A stretch of 64,000 bases of DNA from Voacanga thouarsii (GCA_026120185.1 JANUWF010002208.1:2914001-2978000); one strand, 5' to 3'; counted from the first letter of the stretch, positions 22,904 to 34,363 are shown. A program made the numbers and translations. Notes: generated from the sequence alone by a model not told the origin.

Positions 22904-24886
22904 TGTTGGATTGTATGCCTTCTTAGACTAGGTTTCTGATGAAAAATTGAATATTTTAATAAAAGAATTTATTTTCAGAAATTTTTTGTGAATTTACTTT
23001 TTGTTTGTGCACAATTTTCGTTCGGAATAGACCCATTGTGTTTAAATAAGTGATCCATGTGAATGGTGATTTTTCACAGTAAGGTATGGATCACGAGTTA
23101 TTTAACACATAAACATTTGTTCTTAACCTATTGATGAGACTGGGAATCTCATCATGTTTAGGTTATTATGTTATGAATTCCAAATAGGGAATGGCTTACC
23201 TTTAGCCAGTAAGTAGTCCACTCACTTCATAACATAAGCGTATTTCGAATACGTAGGACAGGACCTGTAGTAGTGGTTTCTAAAAGTACTATATGATAGA
23301 AACCTAGACTACTACCGTTACAGTGTAGACTAGTACTCTACAACTTGAGTATGAGTTGGTGGTCTGACGAAGCTGGAAGCATATACTCTGATATGCTATA
23401 GTTGAGGTTCTATAGTAGAACCAATATACTTGTGTATTGGGCATATGTAACTAGTTAGTTAAGACAGACTTGTACAAAATAGTTTCTACACTATATCGCC
23501 CCCTGTGGTTGTCCGAATGGTCTAAAATGTCCAGGGCCCTGGGAAACATAACTCGGATGTGTGCTTTAGTGTAGCTCCCTTGGAAAGTGGAAACACTCCA
23601 GAAGTCGTGGATCATTGGACTAGAAGCCTAAGAATGGTAGATGTCATTTAGAGGGGTGTTAGTACACTTCTTCTTCTCTAAATGTAAGGCGATGTGTAGA
23701 GGGGTATTTTAGTTATTTCACCTGTAGGTCGGAGACTTTGCTAATGCAGCATTGTCCTTGAGGTCAATATTTCCTTATGGTGATATTAGGAAATATTTAA
23801 AATGTAAAATACAGCTATATATATAGCAGGGGTATTTTGGTCATTTTAACAGCCAAGGCGATGTGTCCTTTTGGTCCTCAGAATAACCCGTAAGTCCTAA
23901 CTAATTTTGAGTTAAGGAATTGGTCTCAGTTCAAGAGGATTTTATTTTATTTTATTTTATTCAGGATGTCTAATTTATTATTAGAATGGAATAAAATAAA
24001 TAAATAAATAAATAAAAATAGGATGTGAGAGAAATTAATTATCTGGTTTAATTGGTTAATTAATTATTCAATGCCTAGGTCCAGTATGAATAATTAGGAA
24101 ATTAACCTGGGTTTAAACTAAGGGAAATAATTAATGTTTAATTATTTATTGGGTTTATTTATATAAGTCCAAGAAATAAATAATTGAAGATTAATTATTT
24201 CTGTTCATTTGGGCTCATTAATTATTTATTGGGTTATTTATATAAGCCTAAGAAATAAATAATTAATGTTTATTATTTTGGGCCTTTTGGGTCCAAAAAT
24301 AATAATAAATATTATTTCGGCCTAATAGCTTGGACCATAGGGTTTTTTCTAGATACGGTTCAAATGAGTTTAGGGTTAAGCCAAACTTATTCTCAAGATA
24401 ACATCCGAGTGTTTGAAATATGATATCCCGGGGATATGTTTATCAGATAATTAGAGATCTAGTTTGGCTGACCAATAAACAAGTCTCTGGAGAAAGAAAA
24501 ACCCTAATCTCCCTAACAACAACAAGAGTCACGCAGCTCTCTCTCTCTCACATCTCCTCACCTCTGTTTGTTCTCCTTGGAGCTTTGCTAACCAATAGCA
24601 AGAGAACCAAGGAGATTTGAGACTGTTCTTCTTCACTGTTGAGTTCACCGAATAGAGGTTGGACAGTGGCATATTCTGAGAGTTGAAAGGCTTGGCATTC
24701 ATGCAAACAAGGCGAAGTAGGAGGCTAGCGGGTTTTCAACCGAAAGCTTCTTCAAATGGGCAAGGCAAAGTGATTCCTGTCGTTTAATCCATTCCTACTC
24801 AACCTAGTAGGTTTAAAGCGCGCAAAAGTATGATCTTAATGCTTCCGTGCGGCCTTTAAGACTTGCTCCTCTGTTTCTGCCCGTCA
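22904..24886 (+). mobile_element. Copia solo LTR C1 (1983 bp)
   Basis: It begins TGTTGGATTGTATGCC and ends CCCGTCA. It is flanked by AATCC (22899-22903) and GATCC (24887-24891), a one-mismatch 5-bp duplication. It interrupts the B integrase: joining the flanks restores the track seen at 31960-32020 of A1. Most of it is collinear in reverse with C2 (40268-41881). There is no internal coding sequence, so it is a solo LTR in opposite orientation to its host element. Confidence 0.9.
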
Positions 24887-24891
24887 GATCC

Positions 24892-25362
24892 TGTAATGAA
24901 ATCCATGGTAATTTCATCCCATTTCTACGATGGAATAGGTAATGGCTGTAATAATCCTCCAGGTCGTTGCTAATCGGCTTTCACCTGCTGACAAATTAAG
25001 CATCGAGCCACAAAGTCTGAAATGTCCTTCTTCATACCAATCTACTAATAATGCTATTTCAAGTCATGATACATCTTTATTGTTCCTGGATGGATGGTAT
25101 ACTTACTTTGATGTGCCTCTGTTAAAATATATTATCTCATTACGGATTATTTCGGAATACAATATCGATCTCAGTAACAAATAATCCTATCATTGTCCTT
25201 TCCGAATTCACTTCCTCCCTTACTTGCCTCCTTTTGCACTAACTTTTGCAACTTTTCATATTTATCTTGCTCTCCTTTCAACTATTGTAGGAAAATAGGT
25301 TGAATATAGATATTACTTATTCTTATTTCTCCGTTTATCGCAATTGCTTCCAATTCTGGAAT
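24892..25362 (-). pseudogene. Gypsy B integrase N-terminal HHCC region
   Basis: On the minus strand this follows RNase H directly. It contains the HHCC zinc-binding block, EAHQSKYTIHPG ... DLK ... FVARCLICQQVKA (about 24970-25125), and then 'KWDEITMDFI', the start of the catalytic core with its first Asp. It contains several stops. The next codons are displaced to 22898 by solo LTR C1. Confidence 0.85.
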
Positions 25363-25767
25363 TCATAACATCCGAAGAGTTGATAAATGCGCCTTCCTAC
25401 TAAGGGCATCTGCTACTGTGTTTGCTTTTCTAAGATGATATTTAATTGGACATCGGAATTCTTCCAAAAATTTTATCCACCTACGTTGCCTCATGTTCAA
25501 ACCCTTTTGAGTAAAAATATATTTCAAACTTTTATGGTCGGTGTAGACTTCAAACTCAGCTCCATACAAATAATGTCTCCATTTCTTAAGAGCAAACACA
25601 ATAGTTGCTAATTCCATGTCATGTGTGGGGTATTTTTCCTCATGGGGTTTCAATTTTCTGGAAATATAAGTTATCACCTTTCTCTCCTGCATCAATATTT
25701 CTCCCAAGTCTTCTTTCGATGCATCCATGTACACCTCATAAGATTTGTCCATCATCAACAATGGCAA
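25363..25767 (-). pseudogene. Gypsy B RNase H domain
   Basis: A 134-codon open stretch carries the retroelement RNase H signature. The acidic residues are seen as YMDAS (first Asp), [15 protein letters not shown] (Glu) and [11 protein letters not shown] (Asp). It ends with the conserved '[12 protein letters not shown]...ADALSRK' tether that leads into integrase. RNase H removes the RNA strand during reverse transcription. This segment is free of internal stops, unlike its neighbours, but its gene is broken on both sides. Confidence 0.9.
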
Positions 25768-26640
25768 AATAGGAGCATAATTTAACCTTTTCTTTAGTTC
25801 CTAGAAACTTCTCTCACACTTCTTGATCCAAACATAAGGAACTTTCTTTTGAGGGGGTCGAGTTAAAGGTGAAGCTATCTTAGAAAATCCCTCAACAAAC
25901 CTCCGGTAATATCCTACTAATCTAAAAAAACTTCATATTTCAGTTGGAGCCTCGAGACATTTTTAATTGGTTACCGCTTTGATTTTTGTAGGATCCACCA
26001 TAATCTCGTCTTTAGATATCACATGTCCCAATAATACTACTTCTTGCAACCAAAACTCATACTTACTGAATTTTGCATATAATTTGGCCTCCTGTAACTT
26101 CCCCAATACTTTCCAAATGTGTTGTTCATGTTCTTGAGGATCCTTAGAATACAATAGGATATCATCTATGAATATAACAATAAAACTATCTAAGTAAGGC
26201 TGAAACGTCGGTGTATCAGGTCCATGAAAACAGCAGATGCATTGGTAACACCAAAGGGCATCACTACAAACTCAAAATGTCCATATCGTGTGTTAAATGT
26301 AATTTTCGGTATATCCTCCTCCCGAATCCAAACTTGGTAATATCCCTGTCTCAAGTCTAACTTTGAAAAACATCCTACTCCTTGTAACTGGTCAAACAAT
26401 TCATCAACTATGAGCAGTGGATATTTATTCTTCACCGTCACTGCATTCAACCCTCAATAATCAATCATATCCATAGTGACCCATCTTTCTTTTTAACAAA
26501 CAATACAGGTGCTCCCCAAGGTAAAGTATTAGGCCGAATGAATCCTTACTCCATTAATTCCTATAATTATTTCTTAAGCTCCTATAGTTCTATAGGTGTT
26601 ATTCTATAAGGAGTTCTTGAAACTGGTTTTGTCATTGGCA
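25768..26640 (-). pseudogene. Gypsy B reverse transcriptase remnant
   Basis: Minus-strand blocks in order are [44 protein letters not shown] (26190-26450), then the active site as FIVIFIDDI (about 26155-26185) after a frame change. KFSKYEFW and [11 protein letters not shown] follow in 25963-26154, then the connection region to 25768. Order and spacing are those of a Ty3/gypsy RT. Stops and at least two frame changes make it non-functional. Confidence 0.9.
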
Positions 26641-27362
26641 CTAAATCAATAGAAAACTCTATTTCTCTCTCGGCGGTAGTTCCTTCAATTTTGTCAAAAA
26701 AACATCCAAATACTCGTTTACCACAGGGACGTCTTCGGGTTTCTTAACCTCTACTGGCTTATTGATCACATAAGCCAAGTATCTAATACAACCTTTCCTA
26801 ATTATCTTCTGAGCCTTGAATCCAGATATAAAAGCATTATTTTTCCTTCCAACCTTGCCTACAAATTCCAATATAGGTTTCCCAAGTCAATGGAATTGTA
26901 CAACCTTATGTCTACAGTTAACTTAAGCATGATGCTGAGATAGCCAGTCCATGCCTAAGATAGCATCGTAGTCCTCTATGGGCAAACATATCCAATCTTC
27001 TCCCAATATTTCATTCTCTACCAAAATCTTACATCCCTTATGTATTTTCTCACTATTCATTTACTTTCCCAATGGGGTACTAACAATCATTCCATAAGAA
27101 GTTTCTTCCACTTTAATCCCCATAGTATTAAGACATGATTTGGCAATAAAAGAATGCGTAGAGTCAGGATCTATCAACACTTTAGCATCATGATAAAAAA
27201 TAAAGAGCATACCTTCCACTACTGTAACATGATTATCTATCTTTTCCAATGCAATCACTCGAACATTCACTTGTGGTTTGGCAGGTCCGAGTCTAGAGGT
27301 AGAAGCCTATCCTGGATTCCCTCTTCCTAGTCTTGGCTTCTGTCCTTGATTGTTTCCTCCTC
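26641..27362 (-). pseudogene. Gypsy B protease and gag C-terminal linker
   Basis: At 27061-27270 the retropepsin block reads VLIDPDSTHSFI. The canonical form is LIDPGSTHSFI, so the glycine after the catalytic Asp region is now Asp. 'MIVSTPLGK' and, after a stop, 'DAILGMDWL' follow, then a linker to RT with 'EDVPVV.EYLDVF'. Upstream of 27271 a Gly/Arg/Pro-rich gag linker runs to 27362, where it meets the CACTA-like remnant. The CCHC zinc knuckle and gag body are missing here. Confidence 0.85.
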
Positions 27363-28919
27363 AATATAAGAAAACTGTAAATCTGCCATGAACTTTTGCC
27401 ATAGAAAATTAGCGATGGATTTTGCCACGAAACAACAAAATACAAGCAACTTGCGAGGGAAAAGATACCATAGCAAATCTGTGCCTATTTGCCACAGAAT
27501 TGCGATGGAAATAGTATCAAGTACCTGTGAAAACATATTCCATTGCAAATTGGTAGCAAAAAAAGGCGCCAAAAAATCATGCCAAGCATTAGCCAATGAT
27601 TTGCGATGGAAATATTTCCGTGGAAAAATTATGCCAAACATTAGCCACGAATTTGCCACGAAATCACAAACTTACCACTTATTCCGTGGCAATTCCATAG
27701 CAGATTGCCACGGAATTTTTTCCTTTTTTTTGTTCTAATTTATTAGTTATATTGGTTTGTATTAATTTTTCTTCCATACCATTTAAATAACACCGACAAA
27801 ATATTTTGTAAGTATTTTGATTTATTTATTTTCTAATGCGTTCATTCTTGAAATAGAATTGAAAATAAAATGTATTATTTTTTAGTATCAAAATATACGT
27901 TTGTATTAAAATTAAAAATTTTAAAGAAATGATATAATTTTATTTTATTTTGACTGTAAAAGCCATTAAAAATTATTGTGAAGAACTATATTATCATTGA
28001 GAGTATACAAAAAAGTATGTTACGTAAAGTAGTGATAAAAAGAAAGAGTTAAATTTTTATTGTGTGTTCCGTGGCAAATCCAATCACAAAATTGCCACTA
28101 ATTCCGTGACAGATTGCCACAAATTTGCCATGAAATTTTTTCCTTTTTTGTTCTAATTTATTAATTATATTGGTTTGTATTAATTTTTGTTCCATACATT
28201 TTAAATAACAACGACGAAAAATTTTGTAAGTATCTTGATTTATTTATTTTCTAATGCGTTCATTCTTGAAATGGAATTGAAAATAAGATGTATTACTTTT
28301 TTAGTATTGAAATATATGTTTGTGTTAAAATTAAAAATTTTAAAGAAACGATATAATTTTACTTTATTTGGATTGTAAAAGACAATGAAAATTGTTGTGA
28401 AGAACTATAATATCATTGAGAGTATACAAAAAGGTATGCTATGCAAAGTAGTGATAAAATGAAAGGGTTAAATTTTTGTTGTGTGGTCCGTGGCAAATCT
28501 ATGGCTGTTTGCCACGGATTTGCCACGGAATCACAAAACTGCCATTAATTCCATGGCAAATTGCCACGGACTTTTTTTTCAATTTATTAATTATATTGGT
28601 TTGTATTAATTTTTGTTCCATACATTTTAAATAACAACAACGAAATATATTGTAAGTATCTTGATTTATTTATTTTCTAATGCGTTCATTCTTGAAATGG
28701 AATTGAAATAAGATATATTATTTTTTAGTATCGAAATATACATATGTATTAAAATTAAAAATTTTAAAGAAAGTACATAATTTTATTTTATTTCGATTGT
28801 AAAAGCCATTGAAAATTGTTGTGAAGAACTATATTATCATTGAGAGTATACAAAAAAGTATGTTACGCAAAGTAGTGATAAAAAGAAATGGTTAAATTTT
28901 TGTTGTGTGGTCCTTGGCA
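27363..28919. mobile_element. Non-autonomous CACTA-like remnant
   Basis: The left end reads CAATATAAGAAAACTGTAAAT (27363 onward), close to the plant CACTA terminal repeat CACTACAAGAAAAC. It is followed by many subterminal copies, in both directions, of TTGCCACGGAA / TTCCGTGGCAA, as in CACTA transposase-binding regions. No transposase ORF is present. The right terminus is absent: sequence passes at about 28919 straight into an internal point of an A1 LTR. The element lies in the gag of B. I infer insertion, then loss of the right end together with half the A1 3' LTR. Confidence 0.65.
27660..28910. repeat. About 420-bp tandem repeat, three units
   Basis: The phrase 'attggtttgtattaattttt' recurs at 27751, 28169 and 28595, giving periods of 418 and 426. 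Each unit has an AT-rich body and a cluster of TTGCCACGG/CCGTGGCAA palindromic elements at about 27680-27715, 28070-28135 and 28488-28570. A fourth partial cluster at about 28908 ends at the breakpoint. Confidence 0.9.
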
Positions 28920-29024
28920 AATTCGTGGCCAAGAGAGAGAGAAAAGAGAAAAAAAGTCCATTAGTATGTTTATATTTACATATATTCATTAGAAGCTGAA
29001 GATGAGAGAAGGTGGGGCGATTGA

Positions 29025-29045
29025 TCATGCTTACCTTGGAGGTGT
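29025..29045 (-). promoter_or_regulatory. Splice-donor-like site in A1 3' LTR
   Basis: The minus strand reads CCTCCAAG|GTAAGCATGA, with the GT at 29034-29033. It is an excellent plant donor consensus, preserved at the same position in every A-family LTR seen here. Confidence 0.45.
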
Positions 29046-30576
29046 TCTTGAGCCTTCACAAAAATACTGGTTTTTAGATCCAAAAGAGAGAGTTAGATTT
29101 CGGAGTTTGATGTTAAAAGTGGTAGGGATGGATTCACGGAAGTGAGTAGGTACAATCTGGAATTTTTTTTGAAGCAGATTGAAGTGGTTTTGGTAGCCTT
29201 AGGCGAGAGAAGGATAGTAGGTGTTCTTGGTATTCTTGGTGTTCTTGGTTTGGAGAGAATGGAGAGAATAGGGAGAGGGCTGGCCGAAATTCTGTGTAGG
29301 AAGGAGTGGCCGACTGATTTGGAGGGTTTAGGAAGTTGAATTTTCAGATTTGAGAGGAAAAGGAAACTTGGTTGTTTAAAATCCTAAAAGAATATTTTAG
29401 GGAATCAATTTTGGAAACAAAATATGGTAAGAAGATCTATGATGGATGAAAGCTTTTGGAAGCTATAATGGCCGGTTGGAGATAGGGATTTTGCTGGAAT
29501 GAAAGTTGGTTGAAGGAGCTTAATGGTGGCTGAAAATATGGAGTACAATGGTGGAGGGATTTTCTGGTTGTTGGAGGTTTAATTCATGGAAGGTTTCTAA
29601 AATAGATTGCTGAAATTTTGGACTTCAATCAATGGTTTGATTGGAGTGATTGATGGAGAGTTTTTAGGAGTAGCCATGGACTGATTTTTGAGCAGAATGC
29701 TGGGGAAGTTGATGAAGCTCAGTTCAGAGCTATTCAAGGGAATTTTGTACAGAAAAATGGTGGAGGTTTCGGACAAGGCTGAAGAAGAAGCAAGGCTGGA
29801 AAAATTCTGGATAGATTTCGCAAGTTTCTGGAATTTTCCTGGGCAGATTTTGCTACCATTTTCCAGTCAGCTTGCGGAATATTTGAAAGGGTATTTAGAG
29901 GTCTTTCAAGGTTGGTTTCCAGCCTTCTTTATGGAGGAAAAACGTGGCTAAGATGTTGGGTGAAAAACTGGAAGAAACAGCTTGGTTTAGGTTCACCATA
30001 GCTGCGAAAGTGTCCAGAAAATTTTCTGGTTTGCGCAGCATTTGTGCAACTCGATTTTGGCTGTGATTTTCAGTCTTCAAGCTGAGTGGTTTGACTATTG
30101 TTTTGGTAGAATTTGAGAGGTAAAGGTGGCTGAAAATTTTGACACTTGGATCAGACAAGAAGTTGGAAAATTTTCAGTTTACAACATGATGGAAATGAAC
30201 ACAGCTAGGTTGGAGTTTGAAGGTTCAACTATAGAGATTAATTCTCTTGGGAACCTTCTACAACCCCTCCCCATTTTTGGCCCACAAGATGTCTTAAACT
30301 TAGACATTTTTGAACCTTAAAAGCCACAGCACTTTGCTGGAATTTTCTAAAATGGAATAAGCTTGGCTGAATTGAACAACTTAATGAATTGAGAAATAAG
30401 AAAAACTAAAGATCAAGAAGGATATGAATTCCCTTACAAATTTTTGTTGGGCACAAGAGTAGGATTAGGATATTCCTATCATGTCTCCCCTTGGACAACA
30501 CTCTTACTCTTCACTAAGTCATGCAAGGCTGAATTATAGCCTTCCTACACAAAATAAAATTTAATCATGCTAAAAC

Positions 30577-30652
30577 TCCAATGATAGAATTTGAACTTAA
30601 AACCTCAAGAATTAATTCCAAAGCTCCAACCACTAAACCACAACAACTATTG
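30577..30652 (-). other. tRNA-like module in A1 3' LTR
   Basis: The minus strand has GTGGTTTAGTGGTT (30641-30628, A-box-like) and AAGTTCAAATTCT (30598-30586, B-box-like). It is located about 250 bases from the LTR start. Confidence 0.6.
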
Positions 30653-30893
30653 TTCTTATTTTTTCTCCCAAATATTTTTCCTATTTAATCCTCAAGCTAT
30701 CTCTCTAATTTCACCTCAAGCAAGCATTACCATTTTACCCTTCTTACTCAACAAGTACAAATAAGCCATCTAGGCTACAAATCACAAATCCAAAGCAGAT
30801 AAAACCATATAAAAATATATTTATGCATGAAATAAAATATTATATACATTCCAACCCTCTTATTCTAAGGTTGGTTTTAATTGGGGTTTCACA

Positions 30894-30908
30894 TCCTCCT
30901 CTCCTTAG
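30894..30908 (-). promoter_or_regulatory. Polypurine tract of A1
   Basis: The minus strand AAGGAGAGGAGGA abuts LTR start TGTGAAACC. It is intact and matches the A3 position in layout. Confidence 0.9.
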
Positions 30909-30939
30909 AAGAATTTCGTCCCGAAATTCAAGCATTCCT

Positions 30940-31170
30940 CTATTTTAGGTCGAGATATTTCCGTTTAACCCACTCTTCTGATTCCCATGTGGCATCCTGC
31001 ATGCCATGATGCTCCCATTGAACCTTAGCCATCGGTATCTGCTTGTTCTGAAGATTCTTGATGCTGCGTTCCAATATTCGTACGGGCTTCTCCACATAGC
31101 TCAGATCGGGTTGCAACACCAACGGCTCATTATTCAGAATATGACCGGGATCGACATTGTACTTCTTCAA
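30940..31170 (-). pseudogene. A1 chromodomain-like integrase tail
   Basis: This 76-codon open stretch follows one stop in the integrase frame. Blocks in order are PLVLQPDLSY, EKPVRILERS, KQIPMAKVQWEHHG and DATWESEEW, ending RKYLDLK. The pattern of hydrophobic strand, W.HHG and ATWE is that of the chromodomain-related tail of plant chromoviruses, thought to steer integration to particular chromatin. The third aromatic-cage position cannot be judged by eye. The stop between integrase and tail (at 31171-31173) would prevent their fusion. Confidence 0.8.
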
Positions 31171-32240
31171 CTACGACACATGAAACACATCGTGAATTCC
31201 CGTCAATCCATCTGGTAAGTCCAATCGGTATGCTACCGGTCCAATCCTTTCCTTTATCGAAAATGGCCCCAAATACCTCGGATTCAGCTTTCCACCCTTT
31301 GGATGCTTCAAGATTCTCCTATTCGGCGTCAATCTCAGAAATACGCTACCCCCGACTTGAAATTCCAATTCTCTCCATTGGTTGTCCGCATAGCTTTTCT
31401 GTCGGCTCTGAGCTGCCTTCAACCTCTCCCTGATCAACTTTACTTTATCCAACATCTCCTGAACACAGACTTCCCCGGATTTGCTTACATGGCCATCTTC
31501 TGACCAACTCCAGTTCAGCGGTACCTGACACTTACATCCATACAAAACCTCATACGGTGCCATCCCAATTGAAGCTTGGTAGTTATTGTGATACGACAGT
31601 TCTGCATACGGTACACATTCTATCCACTTGTCTCCGAAATCTAAAATACAGGCTCTCAGCATATCTTCCAATATCTGAATAACCCTTTCTGACTGCCCAT
31701 CGGTCTGTAGATGCGCCGTCGTACTGAATTTCAAACTCAACCCCATTGCTTCCTAGAACTTTCCCCAAAATCGAGATGTAAACCTTGGGTCTCGGTCGGA
31801 CACGATACTTGAAAGCACTCCATGCAGTCGAACTATTTCCCGCATATAAGTCTGAGCCAACTTCTCCATGGAGTCTCTCATATTCACCGGTATGAAATAG
31901 GCTGATTTGGTCAATTGATCCACCACTACCCATATGGCATCCTTCTGGTACTTGACATGGGAAATTCGATGACAAAATCTATGGTCACCTCCTCCCACTT
32001 CCATTCCGGTACTGGCAATGGTTGCAATAGTCCCGTAGACTTCTGGTGCTCTGCTTTGACTTTCTGGCAGGTCGAGACATACTTAACCACGTCCCGCTTC
32101 AGTCTGGGCCACCAATAGGCTCTCTTCAGGTCCTGGTACATCTTGACCTCCCCCGGATGAATGGCGTACCTACTCTTGTGCGCCTCTTCCAAAATTTTAT
32201 CCCTTAGTTGATGCTCTCTGGGTACGCACAACCGATCCCT
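31171..32240 (-). pseudogene. A1 integrase remnant
   Basis: The HHCC zinc-binding region is EAHKSRYAIHPGEVKMY ... [12 protein letters not shown] (about 32050-32190); it lacks one of the usual cysteine-spacing residues compared with A3. The DDE core is visible as TIDFV (first Asp, about 31985), SDRDPRF (second Asp, about 31800) and DGQSERVIQ (Glu, about 31690). The frame shifts near 31926 and again near 31746. The 191-codon C-terminal stretch (31171-31746) is open and ends with the conserved 'LGPF.I..RIG.VAYRLDLP...HDVFHVS'. The 5' end is fused to protease sequence at about 32230-32240. Confidence 0.9.
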
Positions 32241-32530
32241 TGCACCATTTTCCCCAAAGGTGTGCTTACCACTAAGGTAAAAGGTAGCTCTACTCCATCC
32301 CAACCCAAATGACATGCATAAATCTTATTTAAATAGGAATGAGTAGAGCCAGGATCTATCAATGCATTAATAGGATGTTCTTGGATAGTAAACGTACCTT
32401 CCACAACTGCTGCATCGGTCCTAACCTCCTCTCTGTTGAGAGCGAATACTTTAGCTTTCACTTGCGGCTTCGGTGTTGGCTCTATTGGGCCCAGATTCTG
32501 CGTCAGATTTCCTTGCCCGACTCGATACAA
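32241..32530 (-). pseudogene. A1 protease, fused to integrase by deletion
   Basis: Retropepsin block NALIDPGSTHSYL is intact, including the catalytic Asp and the Gly-Ser/Thr that follow. 'VVSTPLGKMVQ' is the flap-side motif. Instead of continuing to the second conserved block (ILGMDWL), the sequence joins at 'GIGCAYPES' into the integrase-linker sequence in another frame. All of RT and RNase H, about 2.5 kb relative to A3, is gone. Confidence 0.85.
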
Positions 32531-33555
32531 CTTAGGGCAGGCATTCCGCAGGTGGTTCGGGTCGTCGCAGTGATAACATTTCCTTTCACCACATTTGGAC
32601 CAACAGTTCTTCTCGGTGTGGCCTCTCTTTCCACACTGCCGGCATGATGGAAGGTTCTAAGTAGGGCCAACTGGTACTGTCCGGGCTTGCTTTCCCCGGT
32701 TCTGCCACTTCTGGTGGGCGGGGCGATTGTTGGATTGCTACCCTTGGAAGTGTCCTTGCGGCTACCTTGGCGATTGGAAAGGCCTTGCTACCATCCTGCT
32801 GTAGTCCTCATTTTCAATTCGGGCAGCTGCGTCCACTGCCCCCGAATAAGTCGTTAGTGGAGAAGGTGCCAACGCCCTCCTCAACTCCGGCCTTAATCCC
32901 TTGACGAACTGCCTCGTCCTATTCTACTCAGTGTCCACCAATCTCTTGCAATACTTCAACAGCTGGGTGAACCGTGCTGCATACTGGGCCACTGACATGC
33001 TTCCCTGCTTCAAGTTCTAAAATTCGTCCTCCCGCTTTTCCACTACCCACTGAGGGATGTACTCGGCTTTGAAGTTTTCAAAAAAGTTGGACCACGCCCA
33101 TTCCTACTCGATCGTTTCCCAGTCGTCTTGAATCCGCTACCACCATGCCCGAGCTGGGCCTCTCAAACGGAATGCCGCGAATTTAACCATCCGCTCCTCG
33201 GTGTACTAAAGCATTGCAAATATATCATCCATCTACTCAATCCATTGCTCAGCCTTCTGGTCATGCTCAACTTCACCTAAGAAGACGGGCGGCTGAAACT
33301 TCAAAAACCGCTTTAGCGCCTCATTTCCCCCTTAGGGTTCCTTCGCTCGGTCAAGGTCTACAGAATCTCTGCCATCTTGCTGAATGCCTGACCCATCGAC
33401 ACATCCACCGGTACTTCAGACACCATTCCCATATCCGGAGCACTCCCATTACCCCGGTTAGGCGATTGCATCTGAGTTGTCTCGACTTCTGGTGCCACAT
33501 GATCGGCCTCCGGAACCCTTCTGCCTGATGAGGCTGCACGGCGCTTGGGTGCCAT
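32531..33555 (-). pseudogene. A1 gag with two CCHC knuckles
   Basis: ATG at 33555 (MAPKRRAASS) matches the A3 gag start MAPKCHVATS, which supports the choice. The capsid region follows with many stops. Near the C-terminus two zinc knuckles are intact: CRQCGKRGHTEKNC (about 32594-32640) and CYHCDDPNHLRNAC (about 32535-32577). Two tandem CCHC motifs are unusual in plant gypsy gag, which commonly has one. The gene cannot make full-length product. Confidence 0.85.
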
Positions 33556-33802
33556 TCTAAACCATACCCCAAATGATAAGTGTATGCATTCAAGGATTAA
33601 ATCATTTTAGTTGTGCATGCATTCACAATCAGATATACGTAAAAGGAAATCAGATTAAAGAATTGCTCATAAATTCTCCTTCAAATATTGATTTGCATAA
33701 ATTCAAAAGTTTGATGGAAAACAGCATTAAAAATCCTTAACATAAAAATTCACGGAAAACAATAAATAAATAAACATCCGAATCAAAATAACTCCTAGTC
33801 CT

Positions 33803-34267
33803 CTAGTCCTCATCAGAATCCTTATCATCAGCTTCATACAACCATCCCCTAGAGTTCTTAGAAAAATCTACCCCAACCCCACTATGAAACCCCTCCATTA
33901 GCTCCTTCCTGGGGCACCTAGAACTCTCCCCAGGCTCAACTCAGCTGGGAGGAGGAATGAAAGAAGGCCTAGGCGGAGACTCATAATCTATCTTTCCCGG
34001 GTCATCACTATCCGCTGACAAATCCACTATGGGATTAGGAGGGTGGGGTATATGCTCCATGACTATCACCTCATCTTCACTGTCAAAACTTATGTCTATC
34101 ACTGGGATTGGGGGTGGCTCATGGATTGGGACCTCATCATCACTGCTATCCTCCAAAGGCATAACTGGCTGAGGAGCAGGCTGGGGAATTGGAAGGTCTT
34201 CCGAGTAAATAGGAATAGGAGGATGCCACTGCTGCCATTTCCTCGTGGTTCTAAGCATTCTAACCAT
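33803..34267 (-). pseudogene. A1 ORF0: acidic, Pro-rich ORF before gag
   Basis: It starts at ATG 34267 (MVRMLRTTRK), immediately after a splice-acceptor-like TGCTGTAG|G. The product is Pro- and acid-rich and carries three hydrophobic-then-acidic motifs: VMPLEDSSDDEV, VIDISFDSEDEV and IVDLSADSDD. A stop at 33941 breaks it; the remaining C-terminal part, ending DSDED, continues to 33803 in the same frame. The homologous ORF in A3 (55435-55911) is unbroken. No known domain was recognised. The position between primer site and gag resembles the extra 5' ORF of some Tat/Ogre elements, but no sequence relation to those is claimed. Confidence 0.75.
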
Positions 34268-34351
34268 CCTACAGCATAAACAAGATAGGTTAGATAAATA
34301 TTTAATCTTAAATAAATAGAACATATACTATCATTAATTGCCTAAACCTAG

Positions 34352-34363
34352 GCTCTGATACCA
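34352..34363 (-). promoter_or_regulatory. tRNA-Met primer-binding site of A1
   Basis: The minus strand TGGTATCAGAGC is a perfect complement of the plant initiator-Met tRNA 3' end. It starts two bases after the LTR end ...GTGTTACA. Confidence 0.95.

Larger units (their letters stand above)
28920..30893 (-). repeat. Truncated 3' LTR of A1
   Basis: It is collinear with 36659-38631 of the 5' LTR. The intact LTR start on the minus strand is TGTGAAACCCC at 30893, directly after the polypurine tract. The breakpoint at about 28920 falls at 'ggccaagagagag', at the GA-rich site of the LTR. Open frames of 87 and 64 codons here (29688-29951 and 30126-30320) recur in the 5' LTR only because the LTRs are duplicates. 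Confidence 0.9.

Noticed and set aside
27327..27738. Overlapping 110- and 116-codon open frames on opposite strands
   Set aside because: They fall in the palindromic TTGCCACGG clusters of the CACTA-like remnant; composition follows the repeats and no transposase motif is present.
27660..28910. CRISPR-like direct repeats
   Set aside because: Units are about 420 bp and tandem without unique spacers; the context is a plant DNA transposon.
29688..30320. Open frames of 87 and 64 codons recurring at 37425-37688 and 37863-38057
   Set aside because: They recur because they lie in the two LTRs of the same element A1; no family resemblance and antisense to the element.
33214..33593. Several overlapping 65-104-codon frames on both strands
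   Set aside because: Only the frame starting at 33555 matches the A3 gag start; the others are shadows in the GC-richer gag region.
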